Part shown: one piece after another, positions 33,831 to 42,147 of the stretch
Layout: every line of letters starts with the position of its first letter
Numbering within the stretch: position 1 is the stretch's first letter
Origin: an uncultured Prevotella sp.
GTDB taxonomy: Bacteria > Bacteroidota > Bacteroidia > Bacteroidales > Bacteroidaceae
Direction of reading: 5' to 3'
NCBI GenBank assembly: GCA_900548585.1
Contig: URLI01000002.1
Location: 1-64,000, forward strand
DNA length: 64,000 bases
Translations under genes and position numbers: made by a program
Notes under the pieces: model-generated
Databases searched by the model: none
Seen by the model: only the letters and a program-made list of their open reading frames with translations
Told to the model about the DNA's origin: nothing

Positions 33831-34956
33831 ATTCCTGATGATTGCCATGATGGCACTCATCGCGTCGGCCTCGCTCACATCATGCAGCGACAACGACGAC
33901 ACAACAGGTGACGGCACGTCGAACTACGACCGCTATCAGAAGTTTGTCACCGAAACTGTAAAGAAGCACAAGAAGAGTGACAAGGTCATCCTCCTCGTGG
34001 CATTCGGCTCAACGTGGCAGCAGGCCTTTGACACATTCGACAAGACCAAGGCTGAATACGAGAAAACATTCCCCGATTACGACGTTTACCTCTCGTTCTC
34101 GTCGGCAATATGCATAAACAACGCACGTGCCGGCGAGCATGCCTCGGAGGGCGCGGAGGTCCGCGATTACTTCTCGCCGGAACACTGGCTGACAGCCATA
34201 GGGTTCGCAGGCTACAAGGAGATAGTTGTCCAGTCACTGCAGATCATACCAGGCGAGGAGTACCGCCGCGTGCGCGACTCCTACATAAAGGACTTCATGA
34301 ACAACCACAATGCCAACTTCACAGACAAGTACATGAAGAGCATCGACAAGAAAGTGATGATCGGAACGCCGCTCATGGCAGAGGAGAGTGATGTCATGGA
34401 ACTCGCCAAACTGCTACTGAAAGAAAGCGACATCAAGGAGGCACTGAAAAAGGGTGTCGTGGCATTCATGGGGCATGGAAACCCGGAGAGCTACGACTAT
34501 TACGGAGCAAACATCCGCTACACCCAGCTTGAGAACACTTTGCACATACTGGAGCCGGGAAAACTTTTTGTAGGAACGGTGGACATGCCGAACAACTATG
34601 TTGAGGATGTTTACAACCGCATGATGGCAAAAGGTGTGAAAACCGGAACAAAGGTGCAACTATACCCACTGATGTTCATCGCCGGCGACCACGCCCACAA
34701 CGACATGTCTGACCCGGATGACGAGGAGAGCTGGTTCAGTTTCCTAAACGCGAAGGGGCTGAAGACTTCCGCATACGTGAAAAACTACCCGAAGTCTGAG
34801 GCTTGCTGGAAAAAATACAAGGAGGGAGAAGACTACATCCCGGCACTCGGAGAGCGTTCGGCCGTCATCAAAATGTATATAAAGCACACGCGCGAGGCTA
34901 TCGACAAGATTGCCAAGGGTGAGGGTCTTTCCACTCCGACGACAGAGTCGGAATGA
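33817..34956 (+). CDS. cbiK: Exported CbiK/IhtB-like chelatase lipoprotein
   Basis: A 379-residue CbiK-family protein (sirohydrochlorin cobaltochelatase) that has a lipoprotein signal (SLTSC, Cys23) and so lies outside the cytoplasm. Both halves of the chelatase fold are present. The active-site residues known from Salmonella CbiK are kept: Glu148 (IIPGEEY), His220 (FMGHG) and His292 (IAGDHAHNDM). Exported relatives include Desulfovibrio periplasmic CbiK and the haemin-binding lipoprotein IhtB of Porphyromonas gingivalis, which is also encoded next to a TonB receptor. Here it shares the cobalamin-riboswitch operon, so a role in cobalt or corrinoid handling is favoured over haem. Metal and direction (insertion or removal) are open. 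Confidence 0.88.
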   Translation: MKKIKFLMIAMMALIASASLTSCSDNDDTTGDGTSNYDRYQKFVTETVKKHKKSDKVILLVAFGSTWQQAFDTFDKTKAEYEKTFPDYDVYLSFSSAICINNARAGEHASEGAEVRDYFSPEHWLTAIGFAGYKEIVVQSLQIIPGEEYRRVRDSYIKDFMNNHNANFTDKYMKSIDKKVMIGTPLMAEESDVMELAKLLLKESDIKEALKKGVVAFMGHGNPESYDYYGANIRYTQLENTLHILEPGKLFVGTVDMPNNYVEDVYNRMMAKGVKTGTKVQLYPLMFIAGDHAHNDMSDPDDEESWFSFLNAKGLKTSAYVKNYPKSEACWKKYKEGEDYIPALGERSAVIKMYIKHTREAIDKIAKGEGLSTPTTESE

Positions 34957-35019
34957 CAGTATGATGCCACGGCTCCGCAAGGACGCACCATAAAAATGGC
35001 AATGGCAGACATTAAAAGA

Positions 35020-35058
35020 GGTAGGGCGCGCCTTTGATGGCATGCCCTACCTTATTTT
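35020..35058 (+). terminator. Terminator of btuB-btuB-cbiK operon
   Basis: Stem GGTAGGGC/GCCCTACC with further inner pairing, followed by TTATTTTT. It lies 63 bases after the cbiK stop codon. Confidence 0.8.
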
Positions 35059-35079
35059 TATCCCAATCCCCACCGATCA

Positions 35080-35107
35080 GTGTTGTAATGACCGGTTTGG
35101 GTTAAAT
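35080..35107 (+). repeat. Dispersed intergenic repeat, copy G
   Basis: GTGTTGTAATGACC followed by GGTTTGGGTTAAAT, with a degenerate left arm (ATCCCAATC) just before it. It lies between the terminator of cbiK and the convergent hydrolase gene. Confidence 0.8.
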
Positions 35108-35129
35108 AGGAAAGAGCGGGAGGGAAGCG

Positions 35130-36356
35130 TCACAAACCGAACAGATGATTATAACTGGCTGTGACATATCCGGAGAGCGACGCATATAGAGCATTCATTT
35201 CGTCTGCATCTATCCTCCCGCGTTTGTACCATTTCTTTGTTACGCTGTCAGTGCATTTGAAAATCTCTTTCTCCACCGGCTCAAGCTGTTGCATGATGCC
35301 GTTGCCCTCCGCGTTGTACAATGCCTCCCAGTAGAAATACCGGTCGGAGCCGATTCCCTCGTGGAAAGCATATATACGCTCCTTCAGCGCATCGACCTTC
35401 TTGCCAAACACCGTCACAGCCTCGCCGTTGTCTGCGCGGTAGATTGCCGGCAGCCGTCGGTCGGCATCCTTCAGCCAGAACGGGAAGGCGGTGCTCACGG
35501 GTGGATAGCCGAGCACCGTCCACATCGTGGTGAGTTCGGCATTCTCACCAGGTTTCACGCCCTGCACTATCGCCGTGCATGACGTTCCGGATCGCGATAT
35601 GAAATCCTGGTCTATGAACCACCCGGTCGTTTCCGGCTTGTTGTGTTTCCCGTCGCGCAGGTCGATGCCGAGTTTCGGGTTCACGAAAGAGCGCGCAAGC
35701 GACCCGAATATCCATTGCGGGGTGATTGACTCTGCTTGTGCCGCAATTTTCAGAGTTTCGTCGTCAGTCTGGTAACGCACATATCCCAGTCCCTCGTGTT
35801 CCTCGCCTGTGAAACTGAAGTTTGTGCGTGCAAGGTAACCTCCTGGTGCTATCTGTGGGTCGTTGGCATCGAAGTACTTGTATCCACGGGTGCTGACCTC
35901 GAACCATCCTGCCCCACCCTCTGCATCTATGACGCCGAAGTTGGCACACAGTCCGTCGAGGCTCGCCTTGTCAAGGAAATCCTTCATCTCGCCGACGGTG
36001 GCACATTCACCAAGCACGCGGAACATAAGGTTGCCGTTCTTGCCGCCAGGCTCCACACCGTCGACGGTCTTTTCAAGATTGAACGACTGTGTGTTCATTA
36101 CCGAGAGTCCCTTTGTGTTCGTGCCAATCCACACATCCTCGCTGCTCCTTGCCCTGCAGTCGGCAATGCCGATGAAATCATATTTGGCGCCTCTGAAAAA
36201 TTTCATGCAGTTCTGCAGGTTGTCAGTGTCGCGCACCTTCCAAATAAGCGGCCGCCCGTCGGCAGTCACCTTACCGGTTATCACTGCGGCCGTGCACGCA
36301 CGTCCCGAAGCCACGGCCAGCCACAACATTGCGAATATAAGCAAACACTTTCTCAT
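35130..36356 (-). CDS. Exported Ntn-type (C45/C69-like) hydrolase
   Basis: The 408-residue product has a signal peptide ending RA, directly followed by Cys21-Thr (ACTAAVITGK). Cleavage would expose Cys as N-terminal nucleophile, as in choloylglycine hydrolase and related linear amidases. WKVRDTDN and GTNTKGLSVMNTQSFN are consistent with that fold. It probably hydrolyses an amide (a peptide, acylated amino acid or similar) in the periplasm. It lies 20 bases after the fumarase beta gene and may be the last gene of the glutamate-fermentation operon. The precise family (C45 against C69) is uncertain. Confidence 0.75.
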   Translation of the reverse strand: MRKCLLIFAMLWLAVASGRACTAAVITGKVTADGRPLIWKVRDTDNLQNCMKFFRGAKYDFIGIADCRARSSEDVWIGTNTKGLSVMNTQSFNLEKTVDGVEPGGKNGNLMFRVLGECATVGEMKDFLDKASLDGLCANFGVIDAEGGAGWFEVSTRGYKYFDANDPQIAPGGYLARTNFSFTGEEHEGLGYVRYQTDDETLKIAAQAESITPQWIFGSLARSFVNPKLGIDLRDGKHNKPETTGWFIDQDFISRSGTSCTAIVQGVKPGENAELTTMWTVLGYPPVSTAFPFWLKDADRRLPAIYRADNGEAVTVFGKKVDALKERIYAFHEGIGSDRYFYWEALYNAEGNGIMQQLEPVEKEIFKCTDSVTKKWYKRGRIDADEMNALYASLSGYVTASYNHLFGL

Positions 36357-36376
36357 AGCGACAAACAGATTAATTG

Positions 36377-36934
36377 TTATTCCATCCTGTACTTGCCAAC
36401 TCCGGTCTTGTACATGTCGTTGCCCTTGCAGTCGATGGCAACAATCACGGGCAGTTCCTCCACTGTCAGCCGCCTTATGGCCTCTGTGCCCAAGTCATCG
36501 AAGGCAATCACCTCGGCGTGCTTCACGCATTTCGCCATCAGTGCGGCTGCTCCGCCTATGGCTGCGAAATACACACCTGTATGCTTTTTCAGGGCATCGA
36601 TCACCTCCTCGCTTCTCGAGCCCTTGCCAATCATCACGCGCAGCCCCTTCTCGATGAGCGTCGGTGAGTATGCGTCCATACGGCCGCCGGTGGTGGGTCC
36701 CACGGAGCCAATGGGCTGCCCCGGTTTCGCCGGACACGGCCCGGCGTAGTAAACCACTTGCCCCGTGAAGTCGAAAGGCATCGGCTCTCCAGCCTCGAGC
36801 ATCTCGCACATACGCTTGTGCGCCGCATCGCGGGCCGTGTAGATTGTACCTGAGATATACAGCATGTCGCCAGCCTTCAGCGACTTTATCTTCTCGTCGG
36901 TGAAGGGTGCTTGCATTATTCTTTTTTCTTCCAT
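36377..36934 (-). CDS. Class I fumarase/mesaconase, beta subunit
   Basis: A 185-residue protein matching the C-terminal domain of class I, Fe-S dependent hydro-lyases (fumarate hydratase or L-tartrate dehydratase beta). Signatures are GDMLYISGTIYTARDAAHKR, YYAGPCPAKPGQPIGSVGPTT and GKGSRSEEVIDALKKH. The start MEEKRIMQ is chosen because the in-frame extension upstream is not conserved-looking. It follows the alpha subunit. Within this operon the hydrated substrate is most likely mesaconate (giving citramalate) rather than fumarate; promiscuity between the two is known for this class. Confidence 0.9.
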   Translation of the reverse strand: MEEKRIMQAPFTDEKIKSLKAGDMLYISGTIYTARDAAHKRMCEMLEAGEPMPFDFTGQVVYYAGPCPAKPGQPIGSVGPTTGGRMDAYSPTLIEKGLRVMIGKGSRSEEVIDALKKHTGVYFAAIGGAAALMAKCVKHAEVIAFDDLGTEAIRRLTVEELPVIVAIDCKGNDMYKTGVGKYRME

Positions 36935-37048
36935 CTTTATCTTATTATTTTTCAGGCAGATGCCGGAAATCAACATCGCAAGTGCAGCAAATGATTTCAG
37001 TCACCTGCCTGCGTTGAACATATCCTTACCGTATTCTGTGCCGCCAGC

Positions 37049-37891
37049 CTACAGTTCGCCCTCCGCATGCCGTGTAGCGTGGCAGCCGATGTTGACGGAA
37101 ACGGGCAGCCCGGCTATGTGGGTGGCATTGATGAGGATGTTCACTGCAAGCGCCGTGGTCGTGCCGCCGAAGCCGCATGGCCCTATGCCGAGTTTGTTTA
37201 TCTCCTCAAGCAGCTCGCGCTCCAGTTGTGCCACGGTCTCGTTCTCGCTGTGGCTTCCGACGGGGCGCAGCAGGGCCTTCTTACTGAGGTAGGCTGCACG
37301 CTCCATCGTGCCTCCGATGCCCACGCCGACGATTATCGGCGGACATGGGTTGCCGCCAGCAGTCGCGATCGTGTCTGTGATGAATTTCTTTATGCCAGGA
37401 ATGCCTGCGCTCGGTGTGAGCATCTTCAGTCCGCTCTTGTTCTCGCTCCCGAACCCCTTTGGCGCGACTGTGATGTGGAACTTGTCGCCCGGCACCATTT
37501 CATAGTGGATTATCGCCGGCGTGTTGTCGCCGGTGTTCACGCGGTCGAGCGGGTCCTTCACCACCGACTTCCGCAGATAGCCCTTGGTGTATCCCTGCCG
37601 CACGCCCTGGTTTATGGCATCCTCGATGAAGCCGCCCGTGACATGCGCGTCCTGTCCCATCTCCACGAAGACCACCGTCATGCCAGTGTCCTGACAGATT
37701 GGGCATCGCTCGCTGCGTGCGATGTCGGCATTCTCAACTATAGTCTCTATTATCTGCCTGCCGAGCGGTGCCTTCTCAGACTTAGAGCGGCATTTCAGTT
37801 CGCTGTAGATGTCGTCTGACAGCACGTAGCAGGCCTCTATGCAGAGTTTCTCTACGAGTTGCGTTATCTCTGCTGCTTTTATCTCTCTCAT
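37049..37891 (-). CDS. Class I fumarase/mesaconase, alpha subunit
   Basis: The 280-residue catalytic subunit of the same hydro-lyase. It holds the 4Fe-4S cluster; the candidate ligands are Cys66 (CPICQDTG), Cys183 (GGNPCPP) and Cys270 (IGCHATRHAEG). The start MREIKAAEI is preferred over a Met seven codons upstream. The gene is 46 bases after the P-loop gene in the methylaspartate operon, which argues for mesaconase activity. The enzyme should be oxygen sensitive, consistent with an anaerobe. Confidence 0.9.
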   Translation of the reverse strand: MREIKAAEITQLVEKLCIEACYVLSDDIYSELKCRSKSEKAPLGRQIIETIVENADIARSERCPICQDTGMTVVFVEMGQDAHVTGGFIEDAINQGVRQGYTKGYLRKSVVKDPLDRVNTGDNTPAIIHYEMVPGDKFHITVAPKGFGSENKSGLKMLTPSAGIPGIKKFITDTIATAGGNPCPPIIVGVGIGGTMERAAYLSKKALLRPVGSHSENETVAQLERELLEEINKLGIGPCGFGGTTTALAVNILINATHIAGLPVSVNIGCHATRHAEGEL

Positions 37892-37937
37892 TTTATTTCC
37901 TTCCAATTTCATGCCGGAACTCCGCGACTCCCAGGTG

Positions 37938-38879
37938 TCAGCCCCTCTCGAGGAAATACTGCGTGTTCCTGTTCATAATGTTATCTGTATTATTGTCAAC
38001 CACCCCAATCAGGCAATATGTATTGGTGTCAGGGTCTGGCACAAATTCCTTGACCAGCGAGAAATCCTTTATTTCGGACGTGTTCCTGACCTGCAGGCGC
38101 GGCCCGTCGCACTCCACAATCTTGTCGCCAATCTTGATGTTTGCATCATCGTAGTATGCTATTGGCAGCGCGTTTTCAATTATGCCTTTCACCTTTGCCT
38201 CGAGCAGTGACAGGTCTATGCCTTCCTTCTTGTAGAATTTCATCACGAAGCCGTTGCGCACGTCGGAGAAATAATAATGGCCGTTCCCGATGTTGAATTC
38301 ATCCTTCAGCACGAGCCGCGTTATCTCCTCCGCCGAGTGAGCCATTTTTCTGTATTTCAATGACTTGTGAACAATCTCGTAAATACTCTCCGGCAGCGGT
38401 CCGAACACGCTCGGGCGCGTCACTATAATCTCCTCCCCGATGCCCACGATGATGTCGGCATTGATGCCGAGTGTGGAGTGTATCAGGTTGAAATGCTCTA
38501 TGATTACCCTTTTCTTGTGCTCGAGCAGCGTTCTTACGAACTGCGCTATCTCGTACATCTGCATGAACCCCTGCATGAAACGTATGTCAAGGTGGAACGA
38601 TGCCGCCTCGCGCACGTCGTCAAGCGCTATGATCTCACGCGCCTGCATTATCTTCCGTGGGTTTATCACGTCGTCGTCGTTTGACAGTTCCAGCCCCGGG
38701 AACATCCCTTTTATAAGCGACGACTTCCCCGACCCGGCATCTCCCACGATGCCGATAAGCCTGTCTGTAAACTGCAGGTGGCGTTGTGATATTTGCTCCC
38801 CGAGGAAGATGAGCCGCTCCTTCCCGCGCGGTGCGTAGTACTGCGATGCGATGAGGTATTTCTGTATAGGGTTTACCAT
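37938..38879 (-). CDS. P-loop NTPase of methylaspartate operon
   Basis: A 313-residue protein with a Walker A motif IGIVGDAGSGKSSLIKGMF near residues 43-61 and an acidic SNDDDVIN stretch shortly after. The N-terminal two thirds look like a nucleoside-kinase-type domain. The C-terminal ~100 residues (YYFSDVRNGFVMKFYKKEG) may correspond to the AlaRS second-additional-domain-like module noted for relatives in such clusters; that is from memory. No substrate is known. It may serve repair or loading of the B12 enzyme or the Fe-S hydratase, or regulation. Confidence 0.7.
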   Translation of the reverse strand: MVNPIQKYLIASQYYAPRGKERLIFLGEQISQRHLQFTDRLIGIVGDAGSGKSSLIKGMFPGLELSNDDDVINPRKIMQAREIIALDDVREAASFHLDIRFMQGFMQMYEIAQFVRTLLEHKKRVIIEHFNLIHSTLGINADIIVGIGEEIIVTRPSVFGPLPESIYEIVHKSLKYRKMAHSAEEITRLVLKDEFNIGNGHYYFSDVRNGFVMKFYKKEGIDLSLLEAKVKGIIENALPIAYYDDANIKIGDKIVECDGPRLQVRNTSEIKDFSLVKEFVPDPDTNTYCLIGVVDNNTDNIMNRNTQYFLERG

Positions 38880-38912
38880 AGTGCTGTCGGTTTAAGCTGT
38901 AATGCAACGGAA

Positions 38913-38969
38913 AAGCCTTCCCAGCGGCAATGCGAACAAGGCAAAAGCATAAGGACCGCGGGAAGGCTT
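38913..38969 (-). promoter_or_regulatory. Intra-operon hairpin before P-loop gene
   Basis: A 10-bp stem AAGCCTTCCC/GGGAAGGCTT continues inward, past one bulge, with GCGG/CCGC and a further ATGC/GCAT. On the minus strand TTTT follows. It lies between the DUF4387 gene and the P-loop gene and could act as a partial terminator or processing site. Confidence 0.6.
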
Positions 38970-38978
38970 GGGGAAATA

Positions 38979-39305
38979 CTAAAGTTCAAACGAACTATTC
39001 ATCAATGGCACATGTTGTTGTGCGCCATAAACGTCCGTCTCGCCGAGCGCGCCCGACGGGATGGGACGTACAATCGTAATCTTTATTGCCTTCGCAGGGT
39101 CAAAGTGTACGATGTTGATAATGTCCTCCTCCTTGATTTTATACAGGTCGGCAAACATTTTATTGTTGAAGATTTTGGCAGCCTTCACCTTCTCATACAT
39201 GTCGAAGTCCTTGAAAATGACATCAAATGTCAGCTCATACGGGCCCGAGTTCTTGCTTCTTATGACGGATGCCACGTCTATCAAATTATATTTCTGCATA
39301 ATCAT
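38979..39305 (-). CDS. DUF4387 protein
   Basis: A small protein of 108 residues matching the DUF4387 family (YNLIDVASVIRSKNSGPYEL at the N-terminus, then LTFDVIFKDFDMYEKVKAAK). It starts 6 bases after the AtuA-like gene stop. These two families travel together, sometimes as fused proteins, and recur in glutamate mutase clusters. The biochemical role is unknown. It may be a small subunit of the AtuA-like protein. Confidence 0.85.
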   Translation of the reverse strand: MIMQKYNLIDVASVIRSKNSGPYELTFDVIFKDFDMYEKVKAAKIFNNKMFADLYKIKEEDIINIVHFDPAKAIKITIVRPIPSGALGETDVYGAQQHVPLMNSSFEL

Positions 39306-39311
39306 TGCTTT

Positions 39312-40691
39312 TTAACAGTTGCTTACTCCGTTGTTGTATGTCACGTAAGATATCGGGAAGAGGCTTGTCGGGTCATCCACCTCCAACAAGTGGTAGATGT
39401 TGAACTCGAACACCTCGCCCATCTTGCAGTCTGACGGTGAGAATGGGAATGCCAGGTTACCGGCTGTCGAGATGCGTCCCTCGTAACCGTAGTGGAGCAT
39501 CGTACTGCGTGCGAAGCTGCATATCGTGTTTGCGGTCTCCTGCGTGTCGGCCACAGCCTCGATGATGATGAGCAACTCGTCGGAGTGTGACTCCTCCGAA
39601 CCGTTGAACATGGCCATGACGCCCTTCTTGCCGTAAATCTTGAAGTCGAGGAAGAAGTCGGTGATGCCGAACTTCGCGAAGTTGTCCTCCACACGTGCCC
39701 TGACGCTCTTCACGATGCCGTCGATCTTTGAGATCATAACCGGGTCTTTCACTGCTGCCGGCGAGATCGTGCGGTAGCCAACGCGGCGGACGCCCTCGAG
39801 TTTCACGAAATACTTTTCCGTAGGCACGAACCTACTTCCTGACACGCGCACCATGTTGTCGCCAACCTGCTCGAACTTGGAATCGTGCAAGTCGATTGCC
39901 CCTCCAGGGCCAGGCAGCACATACGGGTTTGTCTTCTCGTAGAGGGTGTGTGCAGCTATTGACAGCGTTGTACATTTGCGCAGCGGTGACAGCGGCTCCA
40001 GCACGAAATTGTCCTTGTGCAGATAGCCGAACATGCAGTCGCTTCCGCTTCCGGGCAGCGCGCAGATTGCGGCACACTCCAGAATCTTGCCAAGGTGAAT
40101 TGCAAGTCCCTTGTCGAAGCCCTCCTTCAGTGGAAGTGCGGCGAACACCGACGGGTCGTATGAGCGTCCGGCGATGATGACATCAGCACCTTCCTCAAGG
40201 GCCTTGATATATGGTTCCTCTCCTATCTGAGACACTATATGCACGGCCTCGTCAACGTCCTTCTCGGTGATTGGCTTTGCCGGTGCGAGCGGTGTCACCT
40301 TTCCCTTGCGCAGGTTCTCCTTGATGAAATCCTTCTCGAACTCCGACTGTATCACAGCCATCTTGAAGGAAAGTTTCTTGTCGGCAGCAATCTCGCGTAT
40401 TATGTCGAGCACGAACTCAACATGCGGTCTCGCGCCGCTTCCGCCCGCTGTTCCAACGATTACAGGTATTTTGGCCTTTATGCCTGCCGGTATCATTATC
40501 TCGAGGTCCCTCTTTACCGAGTTGCGGTCTGTGAACGACTTGCCCGCACCGAGGTAGTATGGCCCCGGGTCTGTCGAGCCGGCATCGACAGCGATGACGT
40601 GCGGCTTGCGTTTCATTCCTTCCTCGAACGACTCCATCGGGAAACCGTATCCGAGGATGGCGGTGGTGGAAAGTATTCTAAGTTCTTCCAT
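39312..40691 (-). CDS. AtuA/DUF1446-like protein
   Basis: A 459-residue protein of the acyclic terpene utilisation AtuA (DUF1446) type: VIAVDAGSTDPGPYYLG, VIVGTAGGSGARPHVEF and ADVIIAGRSYDPSVFAALP are typical. In other organisms such proteins belong to branched short-chain acid catabolism. Here the gene lies between methylaspartate ammonia-lyase and DUF4387, so a step handling mesaconate, citramalate or their CoA forms is plausible. Activity has not been inferred from any catalytic motif. Confidence 0.82.
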   Translation of the reverse strand: MEELRILSTTAILGYGFPMESFEEGMKRKPHVIAVDAGSTDPGPYYLGAGKSFTDRNSVKRDLEIMIPAGIKAKIPVIVGTAGGSGARPHVEFVLDIIREIAADKKLSFKMAVIQSEFEKDFIKENLRKGKVTPLAPAKPITEKDVDEAVHIVSQIGEEPYIKALEEGADVIIAGRSYDPSVFAALPLKEGFDKGLAIHLGKILECAAICALPGSGSDCMFGYLHKDNFVLEPLSPLRKCTTLSIAAHTLYEKTNPYVLPGPGGAIDLHDSKFEQVGDNMVRVSGSRFVPTEKYFVKLEGVRRVGYRTISPAAVKDPVMISKIDGIVKSVRARVEDNFAKFGITDFFLDFKIYGKKGVMAMFNGSEESHSDELLIIIEAVADTQETANTICSFARSTMLHYGYEGRISTAGNLAFPFSPSDCKMGEVFEFNIYHLLEVDDPTSLFPISYVTYNNGVSNC

Positions 40692-40711
40692 TTTCTATTT
40701 GCTTTTTTATT

Positions 40712-40743
40712 CCCCGGGCAGGCCGTATCCGGTATGCCCGGGG
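40712..40743 (-). promoter_or_regulatory. Intra-operon hairpin after mal
   Basis: A perfect 9-bp stem CCCCGGGCA/TGCCCGGGG with a 14-base loop, between mal and the AtuA-like gene. No T run follows in the direction of transcription, so it fits an mRNA-stabilising or processing element better than a terminator. Confidence 0.6.
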
Positions 40744-40774
40744 AGAAAATTCATAAATACGAAAGTATAATGTC

Positions 40775-42013
40775 TTATTTTGTCAGTGCCAGGATGCGGC
40801 TCATCTCGTTATATACGATCATGTAGCCCTCGTCGACACCCATGCCCGGCTTTGCCAGGTACTGCACTGGCGATGTTGCCATTGCGATGTGTGCGCATAT
40901 CTCTGCCGAGCGGTTTGTCTCGTTGCACGTACCGCCGAGGTAAGCGCCCATGTTGTTCTTCTTGCAGTATATGACAGCCTCTATGGCGTTGTTGATACCT
41001 CCGAGGTCCGGGGTCTTTATCTGTGCCATGTGTCCGGCCTTCTTCTCGGTGAAGTCCTTTATGTCCTCCAGCGTGTTGCACCACTCGTCGGCAACGATTT
41101 CCGCGTCTATGCCGTCGCGGTCCATTGCGGCGCGTATGGCAGCGAGAGCCTTTATCTGTGCCTGCTTCTCGCCCATGTCAACCGGACCCTCGACTCTCAG
41201 GTGGAACGGCTTGGCAATCTCTGCCAGCTCGCCGACATATTTTGCAATCGCCTCGAAGTCGTTGTTGAATACGATGCCCAGCGTGCCATACACGTCGATG
41301 TGTATCGTAGGGCTGTAGCACTCGCACGGGCGCAGCTTGATGATGCGGTCGCGCAGCCATTCGATGTATGCCTTGATTTTCTCGCCTTTCAGCCCAACCT
41401 TTGTCTCAACGTGGTTGAACAGCGCGTGCGGCAGCACATCGGCGCCCTTCATTATCATCTTGTCAGCGTTCATGTAGCGGTCGTCGCCCGATTGCGAGAA
41501 TATAGGGATCATCTTCTTTGAGATTTCCGTGCCATACTCATCGGCGATAACCTCTGCCATCAGTTTCGACTGGCTCTTTGCCACTGCGTCGAGACACGCC
41601 TGTGTTACGCCGTAGCGTATTGCAGTGTGGTATCTCTTGCCCGTCGAAGGGCTCTTGCTCTTGTCAACGAGGTCTGCCATCTCGCGGAACGAGGTGATTT
41701 CCTTGCCTTCGTAGAGCGGCGCGATCTCCTTTTCAATCACCGGTATGAAGTCGGCTGCGAGGAACAGCGGGTCGCGGCCGCCGGCACCCGAGTACTGCAC
41801 TGCGGCGCAGTCGCCGTATGCTATTGCTCCGTTCTCCAGCAAGAACATTACACAGATTGACTCGCCTGCCTGCCTTACAGCGGTGAATCCCGGGGTTACG
41901 GGTTTGCCTTCATAGAAGGCACCGTCATTCTTTGCGCCTGACTTGATGGCCTTTTGGTCGTCGAAGAAGAAACCGGTCTTTCCCGGTGCGCACACTACTT
42001 TTTTTATTTTCAT
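40775..42013 (-). CDS. mal: Methylaspartate ammonia-lyase
   Basis: An enolase-superfamily enzyme of 412 residues, close to the 413 of the Clostridium tetanomorphum enzyme. It removes ammonia from (2S,3S)-3-methylaspartate to give mesaconate. The expected acid-base pair is visible: His in HALFNHVETKVG (about residue 194) and Lys in GHMAQIKTPDLGG (about 331). Metal ligands lie in IHIDVYGTLG, VEGPVD and EIVADEW. It follows glmE and is the second reaction of the methylaspartate route. Confidence 0.96.
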   Translation of the reverse strand: MKIKKVVCAPGKTGFFFDDQKAIKSGAKNDGAFYEGKPVTPGFTAVRQAGESICVMFLLENGAIAYGDCAAVQYSGAGGRDPLFLAADFIPVIEKEIAPLYEGKEITSFREMADLVDKSKSPSTGKRYHTAIRYGVTQACLDAVAKSQSKLMAEVIADEYGTEISKKMIPIFSQSGDDRYMNADKMIMKGADVLPHALFNHVETKVGLKGEKIKAYIEWLRDRIIKLRPCECYSPTIHIDVYGTLGIVFNNDFEAIAKYVGELAEIAKPFHLRVEGPVDMGEKQAQIKALAAIRAAMDRDGIDAEIVADEWCNTLEDIKDFTEKKAGHMAQIKTPDLGGINNAIEAVIYCKKNNMGAYLGGTCNETNRSAEICAHIAMATSPVQYLAKPGMGVDEGYMIVYNEMSRILALTK

Positions 42014-42117
42014 TTCAAATATATTAAAAGGTTTACTATATTTTCTCCCCCATCCGGTATGTGCCGGAGGAAATACACGCGCTGACCGCTACTGGCGTAC
42101 CGTCCTGCTCTTGCTTG

Positions 42118-42134
42118 CCTGCCTGCCGCAGGCA
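42118..42134 (-). promoter_or_regulatory. Hairpin between glmE and mal
   Basis: Palindrome CTGCCTG-CCG-CAGGCAG, a 7-bp stem with a 3-base loop, just after the glmE stop within a 134-base gap. No T run follows. Confidence 0.5.
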
Positions 42135-42147
42135 GCACGCGCGACGG

